From contig JACTVC010000001.1 in assembly GCA_018417955.1 (NCBI GenBank), forward strand, positions 1 through 64,000: DNA of 64,000 nt, in the 5' to 3' direction. The DNA is from Laccaria trichodermophora (Eukaryota > Basidiomycota > Agaricomycetes > Agaricales > Hydnangiaceae). Made by a program: the position numbers and the translations under genes. Shown one piece after another: positions 43,289 through 55,070 of this stretch (positions within the stretch are counted from its first letter, which is position 1; each line of letters starts with the position of its first letter). The notes below the pieces were generated by a model. The model saw only the letters and a program-made list of their open reading frames with translations. It did no database searches and was not told where the DNA came from.

Positions 43289-44613
43289 AATTTGGTGTCA
43301 TTTGGCTAACCCTTCTGCTTTTGCGTGCAGCTCATATTACTAATTTTGAAAGAAAATACTGTAACTCTGTCAAATCTAATCCGAATTACATAAAATAAAA
43401 TCCAGAAAAAAGCTAGAATTCCGCGCAATTCGATTACGTAGATTTGTGCACTATATATTACATAATTGACATGTCATTTCCCAGCTTATATCTGCAATTC
43501 TGAAAGAAAATACTGCAACTCTGTCATATCTGATCCAAATTACATAAGATAAAATGCAAAGATACTATACAACTGCAAGAAATTTAATTACATACATTGT
43601 AGTAGTATACATTACATAATTGGTCCTGAAAATGAGAAAAGCATCTATAAAAGTGTATTCAAAAGAAAAGCTGCAACTTACTGGATACCACTTATAACAA
43701 AACTATAAATAACTGCTGCCACATGCACTAGTTCACATAGCTATATATAATGTGACAACTATACAATGGACAAAATGATGCAATAGAACTGATGAACAAT
43801 AGTGTTTGGCAGATAGATGAATTGCCATTAACTGGTGGTGACCATGTTGAGTGACAATCTGTGCCATCACTGGACAGATCACATGGTCAGTAAAACCTTT
43901 TACTTTATACCATCAACTACACAAATGATGCCAGAAGCGTACAAAGCTAGAGTGCCTGAAACCCCTGAAAACCTGAATGTGAGAAACCATCAATTTTCAT
44001 GGGAAAAAGGCAAAGTTCAGTGTTAGAACACTGAAAATTTTCTTGAGATCAAGGGTAATAAACGAGTCTCTTTGTAAACTCAGAGGACTTGTAATGAGAG
44101 TTCACACCATCACCAGATACTATCAACTACAAAAATGATGACAGAAGTCTATAAATAACTAGAGTGCCTGAAACCCTGAACATAGAAGACTACAAAAGGC
44201 TAGAGACCCTGAAACCCTGAACATGGGAAACCATCAATTTTTGTGAGAGAAAGGCAAATTTCCTTGAGATCAAGGGTAATAAATGAGTCTCTTCATAAAC
44301 TCAGAGGACTAGTAAATGCATTGGGAGTCGACGTGCATTGTATTTGCATTGTCTTGCATGGTGTTGAGTCAATTGAAAACAAAGTACTGTACCATTTTGA
44401 TCAATTCGGCAGTCACACGACTTTTTTGTGTTTTTGATAAATCTCAAAAAATCGGACAAATCAAGAAAAAATTTAATCCGGGGTCAAAAAAAAATCGGCA
44501 CTACATGTTACTGCTGAATTGATTGAAATGGTACAGTAGAGACAACAGTGTCTTTGTTTTCAATGTCATTGAAAACAAATAGGTGCAATCTGAACTACTG
44601 TGCGCACAGTAGT

Positions 44614-45314
44614 TGTTATGGTACCCTCATCGCAATCAGTACAGTCTTCAATTCCTATTCCCTCTTATCCCATTATGTCTCCTGATCCTATGCTATATTC
44701 TCTCATCTGTATATTAACTTAATAGCACGTTTATACCCAGATCCAACGTGACTATGTTCTTTGTATGCGACACATCTGTTTAATACTATTTGGCAAGCGT
44801 AGTACTAACAAACAGACACAAATGTAGAATAAGATACAATCGTACTTACTAGAAGGCTTCAGAAGGTTCTAACACCTTCTCTTGGAATCTAGAATCATTA
44901 GTAGAGTACTTAAGATGTTCGTAAACCATGAATGAAGGATACCTCTTTTTTACCCATAAAACTTCATGTGAACTTATTAAGTTTAAGTACAACTTGGACC
45001 ATTAAGTAACTGATAAAGCCGCGTGCTATCGTATACTTAAATCAGAAGCGTTAACATCTCAGTACTAACGTCTCCGATACTAGTTGCATCATCCACGTCT
45101 TAAGTGTACACATCGTCAACGCAGAAGTAATCAAGACTATGATTCGTGTCAAGGATTCATGTGATCCAAGGAATACAATCATGCACTCGACTCATCTTCA
45201 GCCTCATTTGCTGGAGTACAGGACTATCATTAGTAAGTAGTACTTACTATCCAAGTTACTAACTATTGTGTATTCGCAGGAATACACCAACATTCGAGTC
45301 GAGGAACTCTAACA
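44614..45314. mobile_element. Solo LTR, 701 bp, in the left arm
   Basis: It starts TGTTATGGTACCC and ends GGAACTCTAACA, so it has TG...CA ends. It is flanked by the 5-bp direct repeat GTAGT (44609-44613 and 45315-45319). No internal retroelement genes remain, as expected after recombination between two LTRs. Orientation is not known. Confidence 0.88.
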
Positions 45315-45358
45315 GTAGTTCAGATTGTCTTTGTTTTCAACATCATTGAAAACAAATA

Positions 45359-45412
45359 TGTGCAATCTGAACTACCGCATGTGTACCACACATGCGGTAG
45401 TTCAGATTGCAT
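45359..45412. repeat. Near-perfect hairpin with CAATCTGAACTACC stem
   Basis: TGCAATCTGAACTACCGCAT pairs with ATGCGGTAGTTCAGATTGCA. It lies beside a second hairpin made of TTTGTTTTCAA and TTGAAAACAAA. The LTR is inserted in a second copy of the same hairpin. Confidence 0.85.
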
Positions 45413-45451
45413 ATGATGATTACTATTTGCATTGAACATTCCCACCAAATT

Positions 45452-45515
45452 ATGACATAGGACTGGGTTCATCTGAGCCCCGGCTAGGGCTCAGACAAGC
45501 TGAGTCCTACATCAT
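45452..45515. repeat. Hypervariable-stem hairpin
   Basis: ATGACATAGGACTGGGTTCA faces TGAGTCCTACATCAT with an inner GAGCCC / GGGCTC helix. AATTTGGTG lies on its left in inverted form. Confidence 0.8.
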
Positions 45516-46027
45516 AGGCTATTTTATACAATGTCACCAAAGGCCACTGCCTGTACCATCCACCTGCTGATGCCCTACACCAGCTGCCCCATAACGACAG
45601 CTCCCCAGTAATGAGTGCTTGCAACAGCGTGCAATGCATTGCCACATCGCTGCCAGGTGATGGCGATGTGACAATGAGATGACGAATGACATGATTTCAT
45701 CATCTTAGGTGAGTCCTGACTGCCCCACCTTTTACTGACACCATTATGTGAAGGCAACATCACTCAGCAATGCCACTTACTGAACTACCATGGGTAGTTG
45801 ATTTGACTAACATTTTGATACACTTTGTTGACTGTCAAACAACTCCTCAAAATTACTCAACATACTTACCAGCCAACTACATTTAAAGTGAGCTGTTGTC
45901 TACATTATGAGACAGGCTTAACATTCTAAGTTGATACCATAGCTCTAAGAACCAGACTGCAACTAAGAGTGAGGACATACACAATGTTGTTGAAGCTAGC
46001 TCAAAATACTTCTATGATATGTCTACA

Positions 46028-47455
46028 TTTCCTAGTACTGTCTGCCAATCTAGTTCAACAAATGCATGGCTGTCTACAGCACTACAGGACTGATTCAAAT
46101 AGACAAAACCTTGTACTGTGTACCATCAACTACAAAGATGATGATGGAAGCATACAAATAGCTTGAGTGCCTGAAACCCTGAAACCCTGAATGTGGGAAA
46201 CCATCAATTTTTGTGGGAAAAAGGCAAAGTTCAGCATTAGAACACTGAAAAATTCCTTGAGATCAAGGGTAATAAATGAGTCTCTTCATAAACTCAGAGG
46301 ACTCGTAATTTTGCAAGTGAAATGCAGTAAGGATATATTTTTGGTGAGTGGACCCTGAAATGTCACTGTCACACCTTAGAAATATATTTTTGCTCTGGTT
46401 TGGCCTTAGGATATATTTTGTGAAACAGATGTGGTAAGGATATATATTTCTGGTCTGTAGGGGTGTCAGGAGTCCTAGTTTCAGCAAAAAAGTTGTGATT
46501 TTTTTGCTGTCTGGGGTATATATTCTGGGAGATTCTGCAATGATTTCCAGGGGGTTTGGCACTATGTCTGGCTTGTCCTCTCAGTATGTAGGTAGCAATA
46601 AGGGACATCAATAGATTTGTGATCTACCTTGAAGCTATTCACTCCAAGGTTCCTGAATTGCCTAAGTATAGGGATACAGTTTGCATTACCAATTTTTCAA
46701 AACTTTGTTATTGGAAAACACCTGGAACCCTCCTCCAGACAGCAGTCAGCTAATTCACTACAACTTCTTTTATACCAGCCAATGCTGGTCTGTCTGGCAA
46801 ATCAACATCCCATTTTGAAGGTTCAATATCTGCTTGGTTTGGAAGAGGGTGACACTCTCTTGTTGACTTATCATTGGGGAGGTGCAATGCCTGCAAGATC
46901 AAATTGTGCTTGCAGTCATTTGGTCTCCCTATACATGGACAAGAATCAAGGAAAATCAATATTTTGCATGACCCAGCACAATATGTGGAAATATTAATAT
47001 GCAAATTGGGACTAAAACAAGTTTTCGAGAGAATGGCCTGAGAATTACAAAACAAGTCAATGGTGAGGTGCAGATATCTCCCTGATCTATGGGGAGCAGT
47101 ACAATTATTTTTAATATTCTCAGGCCATTCCCTGAACAATCAAAAATAAAGTGTAGTCTTACTATATAGTGTAAGGCCCATCTGCCATGCAAAGTGGTTA
47201 TTTTGTTTTCAAAACTGCCTGCAAAACACGCTAAATTAGATTATGTAACCACACAAAGGAGGCGTCGTGTCGTGTCAACACATTGATAACTTGTGTAAGA
47301 GGCTGTTGCAAGCACGGCAGATACAAGTCCTCTTTTTTGCAACTGTAGTAGCATTTATAGTGTAGCTATATGTTTGAGCCCACATGTTATCATATATTAA
47401 CAAATACTATATATATATAGTAATATATATTTATTTTACGAGTCCTCTGAGTTTT
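46028..47455. other. Spacer of palindrome 2
   Basis: This is about 1.4 kb of unpaired sequence. It holds an inverted family 5' motif (46258-46306), a diverged inverted 3' terminus (47289-47332) and a truncated 5' motif (47438). No coding frame is supported. The spacer itself seems assembled from fragments of the same transposon family. Confidence 0.6.
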
Positions 47456-47966
47456 GTAGACATATTATAGAAGTATTTTGAGCTAGCTTCAACAACATTG
47501 TGTATGTCCTCACTCATAGTTGCAGTCTGGTTCTTAGATCTATGGTATCAACTTAGAATGTTAAGCCTGTCTCATAATGTAGACAACAGCTCACTTTAAA
47601 TGTAGTTGGCTGGTAAGTATGTTGAGTAATTTTGAGGAGTTGTTTGACAGTCAACAAAGTGTATCAAAATGTTAGTCAAATCAACTACCCATGGTAGTTC
47701 AGTAAGTGGCATTGCTGAGTGATGTTGCCTTCACATAATGGTGTCAGTAAAAGGTGGGGCAGTCAGGACTCACCTAAGATGATGAAATCATGTCATTTGT
47801 CATCTCATTGTCACATCGCCATCACCTGGCAGCGATGTGGCAATGCATTGCACGCTGTTGCAAGCACTCATTACTGGGGAGCTGTCGTTATGGGGCAGCT
47901 GGTGTAGGGCATCAGCAGGTGGATGGTACAGGCAGTGGCCTTTGGTGACATTGTATAAAATAGCCT

Positions 47967-48030
47967 ATGATGTAGGACTCAGCTTGTCTGAGCCCTAGCC
48001 GGGGCTCAGATGAACCCAGTCCTATGTCAT
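47967..48030. repeat. Hypervariable-stem hairpin (mirror of 45452-45515)
   Basis: Mirror copy in the right arm, followed directly by AATTTGGTGGGAATGTTC and the CAATCTGAACTACC hairpin. Confidence 0.8.
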
Positions 48031-48167
48031 AATTTGGTGGGAATGTTCAATGCAAATAGTAATCATCATATGCAATCTGAACTACCGCATGTGTGGTACA
48101 CATGCGGTAGTTCAGATTGCACATATTTGTTTTCAATGATGTTGAAAACAAAGACAATCTGAACTAC

Positions 48168-48868
48168 TGTTAGAGTTCCTCGACTCGAATGTTGGTGTAT
48201 TCCTGCGAATACACAATAGTTAGTAACTTGGATAGTAAGTACTACTTACTAATGATAGTCCTGTACTCCAGCAAATGAGGCTGAAGATGAGTCGAGTGCA
48301 TGATTGTATTCCTTGGATCACATGAATCCTTGACACGAATCATAGTCTTGATTACTTCTGCGTTGACGATGTGTACACTTAAGACGTGGATGATGCAACT
48401 AGTATCGGAGACGTTAGTACTGAGATGTTAACGCTTCTGATTTAAGTATACGATAGCACGCGGCTTTATCAGTTACTTAATGGTCCAAGTTGTACTTAAA
48501 CTTAATAAGTTCACATGAAGTTTTATGGGTAAAAAAGAGGTATCCTTCATTCATGGTTTACGAACATCTTAAGTACTCTACTAATGATTCTAGATTCCAA
48601 GAGAAGGTGTTAGAACCTTCTGAAGCCTTCTAGTAAGTACGATTGTATCTTATTCTACATTTGTGTCTGTTTGTTAGTACTACGCTTGCCAAATAGTATT
48701 AAACAGATGTGTCGCATACAAAGAACATAGTCACGTTGGATCTGGGTATAAACGTGCTATTAAGTTAATATACAGATGAGAGAATATAGCATAGGATCAG
48801 GAGACATAATGGGATAAGAGGGAATAGGAATTGAAGACTGTACTGATTGCGATGAGGGTACCATAACA
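48168..48868. mobile_element. Solo LTR in the right arm
   Basis: Mirror copy of the LTR at 44614-45314, with the same 5-bp flanks (ACTAC in this orientation). Its presence in both arms with identical insertion points means one insertion event that was then duplicated or copied. Confidence 0.88.
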
Positions 48869-50193
48869 ACTACTGTGCGCACAGTAGTTCAGATTGCACC
48901 TATTTGTTTTCAATGACATTGAAAACAAAGACACTGTTGTCTCTACTGTACCATTTCAATCAATTCAGCAGTAACATGTAGTGCCGATTTTTTTTTGACC
49001 CCGGATTAAATTTTTTCTTGATTTGTCCGATTTTTTGAGATTTATCAAAAACACAAAAAAGTCGTGTGACTGCCGAATTGATCAAAATGGTACAGTACTT
49101 TGTTTTCAATTGACTCAACACCATGCAAGACAATGCAAATACAATGCACGTCGACTCCCAATGCATTTACTAGTCCTCTGAGTTTATGAAGAGACTCATT
49201 TATTACCCTTGATCTCAAGGAAATTTGCCTTTCTCTCACAAAAATTGATGGTTTCCCATGTTCAGGGTTTCAGGGTCTCTAGCCTTTTGTAGTCTTCTAT
49301 GTTCAGGGTTTCAGGCACTCTAGTTATTTATAGACTTCTGTCATCATTTTTGTAGTTGATAGTATCTGGTGATGGTGTGAACTCTCATTACAAGTCCTCT
49401 GAGTTTACAAAGAGACTCGTTTATTACCCTTGATCTCAAGAAAATTTTCAGTGTTCTAACACTGAACTTTGCCTTTTTCCCATGAAAATTGATGGTTTCT
49501 CACATTCAGGTTTTCAGGGGTTTCAGGCACTCTAGCTTTGTACGCTTCTGGCATCATTTGTGTAGTTGATGGTATAAAGTAAAAGGTTTTACTGACCATG
49601 TGATCTGTCCAGTGATGGCACAGATTGTCACTCAACATGGTCACCACCAGTTAATGGCAATTCATCTATCTGCCAAACACTATTGTTCATCAGTTCTATT
49701 GCATCATTTTGTCCATTGTATAGTTGTCACATTATATATAGCTATGTGAACTAGTGCATGTGGCAGCAGTTATTTATAGTTTTGTTATAAGTGGTATCCA
49801 GTAAGTTGCAGCTTTTCTTTTGAATACACTTTTATAGATGCTTTTCTCATTTTCAGGACCAATTATGTAATGTATACTACTACAATGTATGTAATTAAAT
49901 TTCTTGCAGTTGTATAGTATCTTTGCATTTTATCTTATGTAATTTGGATCAGATATGACAGAGTTGCAGTATTTTCTTTCAGAATTGCAGATATAAGCTG
50001 GGAAATGACATGTCAATTATGTAATATATAGTGCACAAATCTACGTAATCGAATTGCGCGGAATTCTAGCTTTTTTCTGGATTTTATTTTATGTAATTCG
50101 GATTAGATTTGACAGAGTTACAGTATTTTCTTTCAAAATTAGTAATATGAGCTGCACGCAAAAGCAGAAGGGTTAGCCAAATGACACCAAATT

Positions 50194-50257
50194 ATGACGT
50201 GCGCCAAGGATCGTCTGAACCCCAGCACAGGTTCAGACGATCCTTGGCACACGTCAT
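50194..50257. repeat. Hypervariable-stem hairpin (mirror of 43225-43288)
   Basis: Mirror copy in the right arm, preceded by CACCAAATT. Confidence 0.85.
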
Positions 50258-51764
50258 TGCTTAGTCATCATTTTTAGCGAAAATGAAGATTTGTATGTAG
50301 CTCTGCCAAATCTGGTCCAAATGACGTGGTTTTTTTTGCAGTATGCACTCCTTAATTGTAGGATCATTCTGAAATGAGGCTAAATGTAGGTAAATACAAA
50401 TAAATAGTTCAAAATGACATGTGTACTCTCAGGGAATGTTGGTTTTATGTATGTAGTTGCCAAATCTGGTCCAAATGACATGGTTTTTTTTGCAGTTTGC
50501 ACTCCTTAATTATAGGACCATTCTGAAATGAGGCTAAATGTAGGTAAATACAAATAAATAGTCTGAAATGACATATGTATCCTCAGGAAATGTGGGTTTC
50601 TGTATACTGAACTTGAATCCACAAGATATCATTTTTCAATGAAAAATAGCACTAAAATAGCAGAAAAATCAGGCAAAATCAGAGGTGGTGCTCACTGTTG
50701 ATGATGATGTTGGAGGTTGTTTTCAGGGTCCAGGGGGCATGTCTAAATTAGGAAATGTACGCTTTTTCAGATGTAAAATAACAATAAAATAGCAGAAAAT
50801 TCAGAAAAATTTTGGGGAGGTGCTCACTATTGGTGATGATGTTGGAGGTTGTTTTCAGGGTCCAGGGCACATTTCCAAATATGGTAATTTAGCCAAAAAT
50901 AACCACAAAATAACTGAAAAATCAGAAAGAAATGGAGGGTGGTGTTCATCATTGGTGATGACATTGGGGGTTGTTTTCAGGGTCCAGGGTGCATACCTAA
51001 ATATGGTAATATAGCAGAAACAGCCTGAAAAAAAGCCAAAAAAATTAGAAAAACTGGGGGATGGTGCCCATTGCTAGTAATAATGTTGAGTAATGTTGTC
51101 AGGGTCCAGGGTCCATTTCTAAATATGGTAATATACCCAAAGATGGCCAAAAAATAGCCAAAAAATCAGGAAAAAATGGGAGATAGTGCTTATTCTTGGT
51201 GATAACATGAGGTAATGTTGTCAGGGTCCAGGGTCTAGTTCCAAATATGGTAATATATCCAAAAGTAGGTGGAAAATAGCAGAAAAATGAGAAAGATATT
51301 TGAATGATGTATAGAACATCAGACACTGCCTTCAGAGTCCATTCCACAAAGAAAATATCACCTTCTTTGACCAAAAAGTGAAGAAAACCAAGTGAAGAAT
51401 AATTTTATCTATCAGGGTCCATGTAATGGGATCTTGGGATGATAGTCACATGATCAATTATGAAAAATGGTGAAAATGAAAGTTGTAGCCATACACTGTA
51501 GCTTCTTGACTCTATGTGAGCTATATTCTGAACTGCTTCCATTGTCAAGATATATGTAAAAGACTTTTCCAAGTGTGACATTGTTTTTCATTGCTGGTAA
51601 TGATGCTGAGGTACTGCAAGATTCAAATAGAAAATGGTACTTATTTGTGATAAAAAGGTACCTAGAAAAAAAGAAACAAGCAGAAGATAATAGAAATAGT
51701 TTACTATTGCCCTTGCAAAAGAGGACTCGTTTCTGCCATGCTTGCAATGGCCTCTTACACAAGT

Positions 51765-51994
51765 GACCTATAATAGCATGCTCTATATATCTGTGATGAA
51801 TTTCCTTTTTGGGTTAAAATTCCCACAGTATCAGAAACACAGCCTCTCACTTAGCTCCACTAACAACAATTGTAGCCCCTTTCCTTACCTTTACAAATAT
51901 ATATAAATATTGTCATGCAGACCATTCCTCATTGAGAAAAACACAAAATACTGAAAAAATTGGACACTTTTTGGTAATTGTCATGCTTTTTGAC
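51765..51994 (+). repeat. Inverted partner of 56224-56447
   Basis: Sequence from TGACCTATAATAGCATGCTC to TAATTGTCATGC matches the reverse complement of 56224-56447 with a few differences and one short indel. The pair brackets the third module copy. Confidence 0.85.
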
Positions 51995-52555
51995 CAAAAG
52001 GCTGGTCTGATGATATATATAGTCACATTGCATAATATGATAATATTTTTACATAGTTGTCTTAATTTTCTATCTTTGGATATGGACCCTGAACACTGGA
52101 CACAGCCCCTCATACATCATGGCAACAAAAAAGTATCATTTTGATTTTTTACTCATTTTTTTCTGATTTGCTGGCCATTTTTCTTCCTTTGTTCTATATT
52201 TAGATATGGACCCTGAACCCTGAACACAGCCCCTTCAACACCATGGTGACAGAGAAGATGCCTCTTAATTTTTGGGTATTTTCTTTCTGATTTTCTGGCA
52301 ACTTTTAGGTGGTTTCTATATTTAGATATTGACCCTGAACCCTGAACACAGCCTCCCCACCTTACTAAGCAATATTCTGATTTTTTGCTAATTTTCTAGC
52401 TATTTTCCCTGATTTTATGGCTGCTTTTCTGTTTAAGGGAAAAGGTTCCTGCAGTGATGAAAGGTAAATGAATCAATCAATCAATCAATGAAAAATTTGC
52501 CTAAGTCCTCAGTTGATAAAGAATGAGTCTTACTTGTAAACTCATAAGGACTCAT
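51995..52555 (+). repeat. Diverged relatives of the 122-bp repeat
   Basis: ATATGGACCCTGAAC.CTG with CACAGCCCC recurs near 52080, 52204 and 52329, about 125 bp apart. An AATC run and an inverted, diverged family 5' motif (52505-52556) follow. No gene. Confidence 0.65.
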
Positions 52556-52967
52556 AACTTAGAATGTTAAGCCTGTCTCATAATGTAGACAACAGCTCAC
52601 TTTAAATGTAGTTGGCTGGTAAGTATGTTGAGTAATTTTGAGGAGTTGTTTGACAGTCAACAAAGTGTATCAAAATGTTAGTCAAATCAACTACCCATGG
52701 TAGTTCAGTAAGTGGCGTTGCTGAGTGATGTTGCCTTCACATAATGGTGTCAGTAAAAGGTGGGGCAGTCAGGACTCACCTAAGACAACGAAATCATGTC
52801 ATTCATCATCTTGTTGTCACATTGCCTGGCAGTGATGTGGCAATGCATTGCACACTGTTGCAAGCACTCATTACTGGGGAGCTGTTGTTATGGGGCAGCT
52901 GGTGTAGGGCATCAGCAGGTGGATGGCACAGGCCATGGCCTTTGGTGACATTGTGTGAAATAGCCTA

Positions 52968-53031
52968 TGACGTAGGACCAGGCTCATCTGAGCCCCCAGC
53001 TAGGGCTCAGACAAGCCCAGTCCTATGTCAT
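52968..53031. repeat. Hypervariable-stem hairpin
   Basis: ATGACGTAGGACCAGGCTCA faces GCCCAGTCCTATGTCAT, and AATTTGGTG follows. The next hairpin (CAATCTGAACTACC...) begins about 45 bp on. Confidence 0.8.
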
Positions 53032-53830
53032 AATTTGGTGGGAATGTTCAATGCAAATAGTAATTATCATATGCAATCTGAACTACCAAGCGTGCAGTAG
53101 TTCAGATTGCACATATTTGTTTTCAATGACGTTGAAAACAAAGACACTGTCTTCTCTACTTTGTTTTCAATTGACTCAACACCATGCACAATGACACAAA
53201 TATGATGCATGTCAACTCCCAATGCATTTATGAGTCATCTGAGTTTACAAAGAGACTCGTTTATTACCCTTGATCTCAAGGAATTTTTCAGCATTCTAAC
53301 GCTGAACTTTGCCTTTCTCCCATGAAAATTGATGGTTTCCCATGTTCAGGGTTTCAGGGTTTCAGGCACTCTGGCTATTTACAGGCTTCTGCCATCATTT
53401 GTGTAGTTGATAGTATCTGGTGATGCTGTGAACTCTCACTCAATATTGTAGTTTTGTATAGATGGTATCTAGTAAATTGCAGCTTTTATGGTGAATACAT
53501 TGGTAGTGTTTTGAGAACTGATTATGTAACACATTGTACTACAGTGCATGTAATTAAATTGCAAGCAAATTTAAAAGATTTTTGCATTTTATTTCATGTA
53601 ATTTGGAGTAGATATGACAGAGTTGCAGTATTTTCTTTCAGAATCACTGGTAGAACCTGGGTGATGGGACACCAATTATGTAATATATATTGCTACATTT
53701 TATGTCATCAGACTGCAGGGAATTTTACCTTTTTTCTCCATTTCATTTTATGTAATTTGGAGTAAATCTGATAAAGTTACAGTATTTTCTTTCAGAATTG
53801 TGAATATTACCTGCAGTGATGACATAAGTG

Positions 53831-53894
53831 ATGACGTAGGACCGGGCTCGTCTGAACCCCAGCTAGGGCTCAGATGAGCCCAGTTGTACGTCAT
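53831..53894. repeat. Hypervariable-stem hairpin
   Basis: ATGACGTAGGACCGGGCTCG faces GAGCCCAGTTGTACGTCAT. It is followed by TGCTTATGTCATCATTTTT, as in the 43225 copy. Confidence 0.8.
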
Positions 53895-54639
53895 TGCTTA
53901 TGTCATCATTTTTTGCGAAAATGAAGATTTATATGTATCTCTGCCAATTCTGGTCCAAATGACATGTTTTTTTTTTGCACTTTGCACTCCTTGCCTGTGG
54001 TATTGTTTTGAAATGAAGATAAATGTAGGTAAATACAAATAAATAGTCCAAAAGGACATGTGTACTCTCAGGAAACATTGGTTTCTGTATACTGCACTTG
54101 AATCACATGAAATGCAAAGTGACTTACTGTGTGTGCGGTAGTTCTGTTTGTATATGTTGAATAACCACCACAGCGTGCCTTCAGGCACAAAGGCTACTAC
54201 CGCAATTAGGTACTTAAATTCCATTGACCAATCCAAATAATACTTGCCTTTGTGGGGGTTACAGAAAAAGGTCATCTATGTGACCGTCTGATGGCTATGA
54301 CTCAGAGTGCCAGCATTTCACATTGGAGAAGAAAATGGATTTTCTTGTAACATGACCATCTACTTATTTTGTATTGGCTGCTTGTCACTGACCGCTCGAA
54401 ACTGTTAGTTTTGTTTTATGTTACACAATTTGAATAACACTGCTCGTCGCTCAGCCTTTGGCCGGCTCCTCGCAGCGGTAGCGAACCCAAATTGAGTCAC
54501 TCAGGGGGGGAAAACATGGCTAAACTTACCCATGCAAGAGCTTTGGTGGCTCGTAGGATAAGACCCACTAACTACGTAGCAGGCATGCTTAGTAATCTCT
54601 GCTGGCAGAAACCAAGGTTTCTATGTAGCTCTGCCACTT

Positions 54640-55070
54640 CAGATCCAAATGACACAGTTTTTTTTGCAGTATCCAATCCTTGTCTGTGGGATTATTCTGA
54701 AATGAGGATAAATGTAGGTAAATACAAATAAATAGTCTGAAATAACATATGTATTCTTAGGAAATGTTGGTTTCTGTATACTGAACTTGAATCCACATGA
54801 TATCACATGGTTAAAAACAAATGCAAACTGACTTACCACATGCGTAGTAGAATTGTTTGCACATGTTGAATGATTAGTAATCTATCTTGGTGGAAATGAA
54901 GTTTTATATGCAACTCTGCCAAATCTGGTCCAAATGACATGGTTTTCTTTTGCAGTTTGCACTCCTTAATTGTAGGATCATTCTGAAATGAGGATAAATG
55001 TAGATAAATACAAATAAATAGTCTGAAATGACATATGTATCCTCAGGAAATGTGGGTTTCTGTATACTGA
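54640..55070 (+). repeat. Two-copy block of about 260 bp within the third module
   Basis: CTCTGCCA..TCTGGTCCAAATGACA, a T-run with GCAGT, and AGTCTGAAAT(A/G)ACATATGTAT recur near 54632 and 54914. Relatives occur in the palindrome 2 arms near 42890-43190 and 50290-50600. Confidence 0.7.

Larger units (their letters stand above)
41718..46027 (-). repeat. Left arm of palindrome 2 (Helitron-like non-autonomous element)
   Basis: Positions pair with 93482 minus x in 47456-51764. The outer end, ACTTGTGTAAGAGG, is the inverted Helitron-family 3' terminus. It contains about 122-bp tandem repeats, two-hairpin modules, a solo LTR and inverted copies of the family's 5' motif near 44030-44095 and 44265-44312. 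The arms are nearly but not fully identical. One difference near 45690 is CGA against CAA, consistent with CpG loss. Confidence 0.92.
47456..51764 (+). repeat. Right arm of palindrome 2
   Basis: Reverse complement of 41718-46027, ending at the family 3' terminus (51721-51764, ...CTTACACAAGT). In this orientation the 5' motifs AGTCCTCTGAGTTTAC lie at about 49172 and 49393. Confidence 0.92.

Noticed and set aside
24685..51764. Palindromes as long-read missing-adapter artefacts
   Set aside because: Arms differ near the centres and at scattered CpG sites, outer ends differ, and a separate third module copy exists. An artefact would give identical arms. Read-level proof is still lacking.
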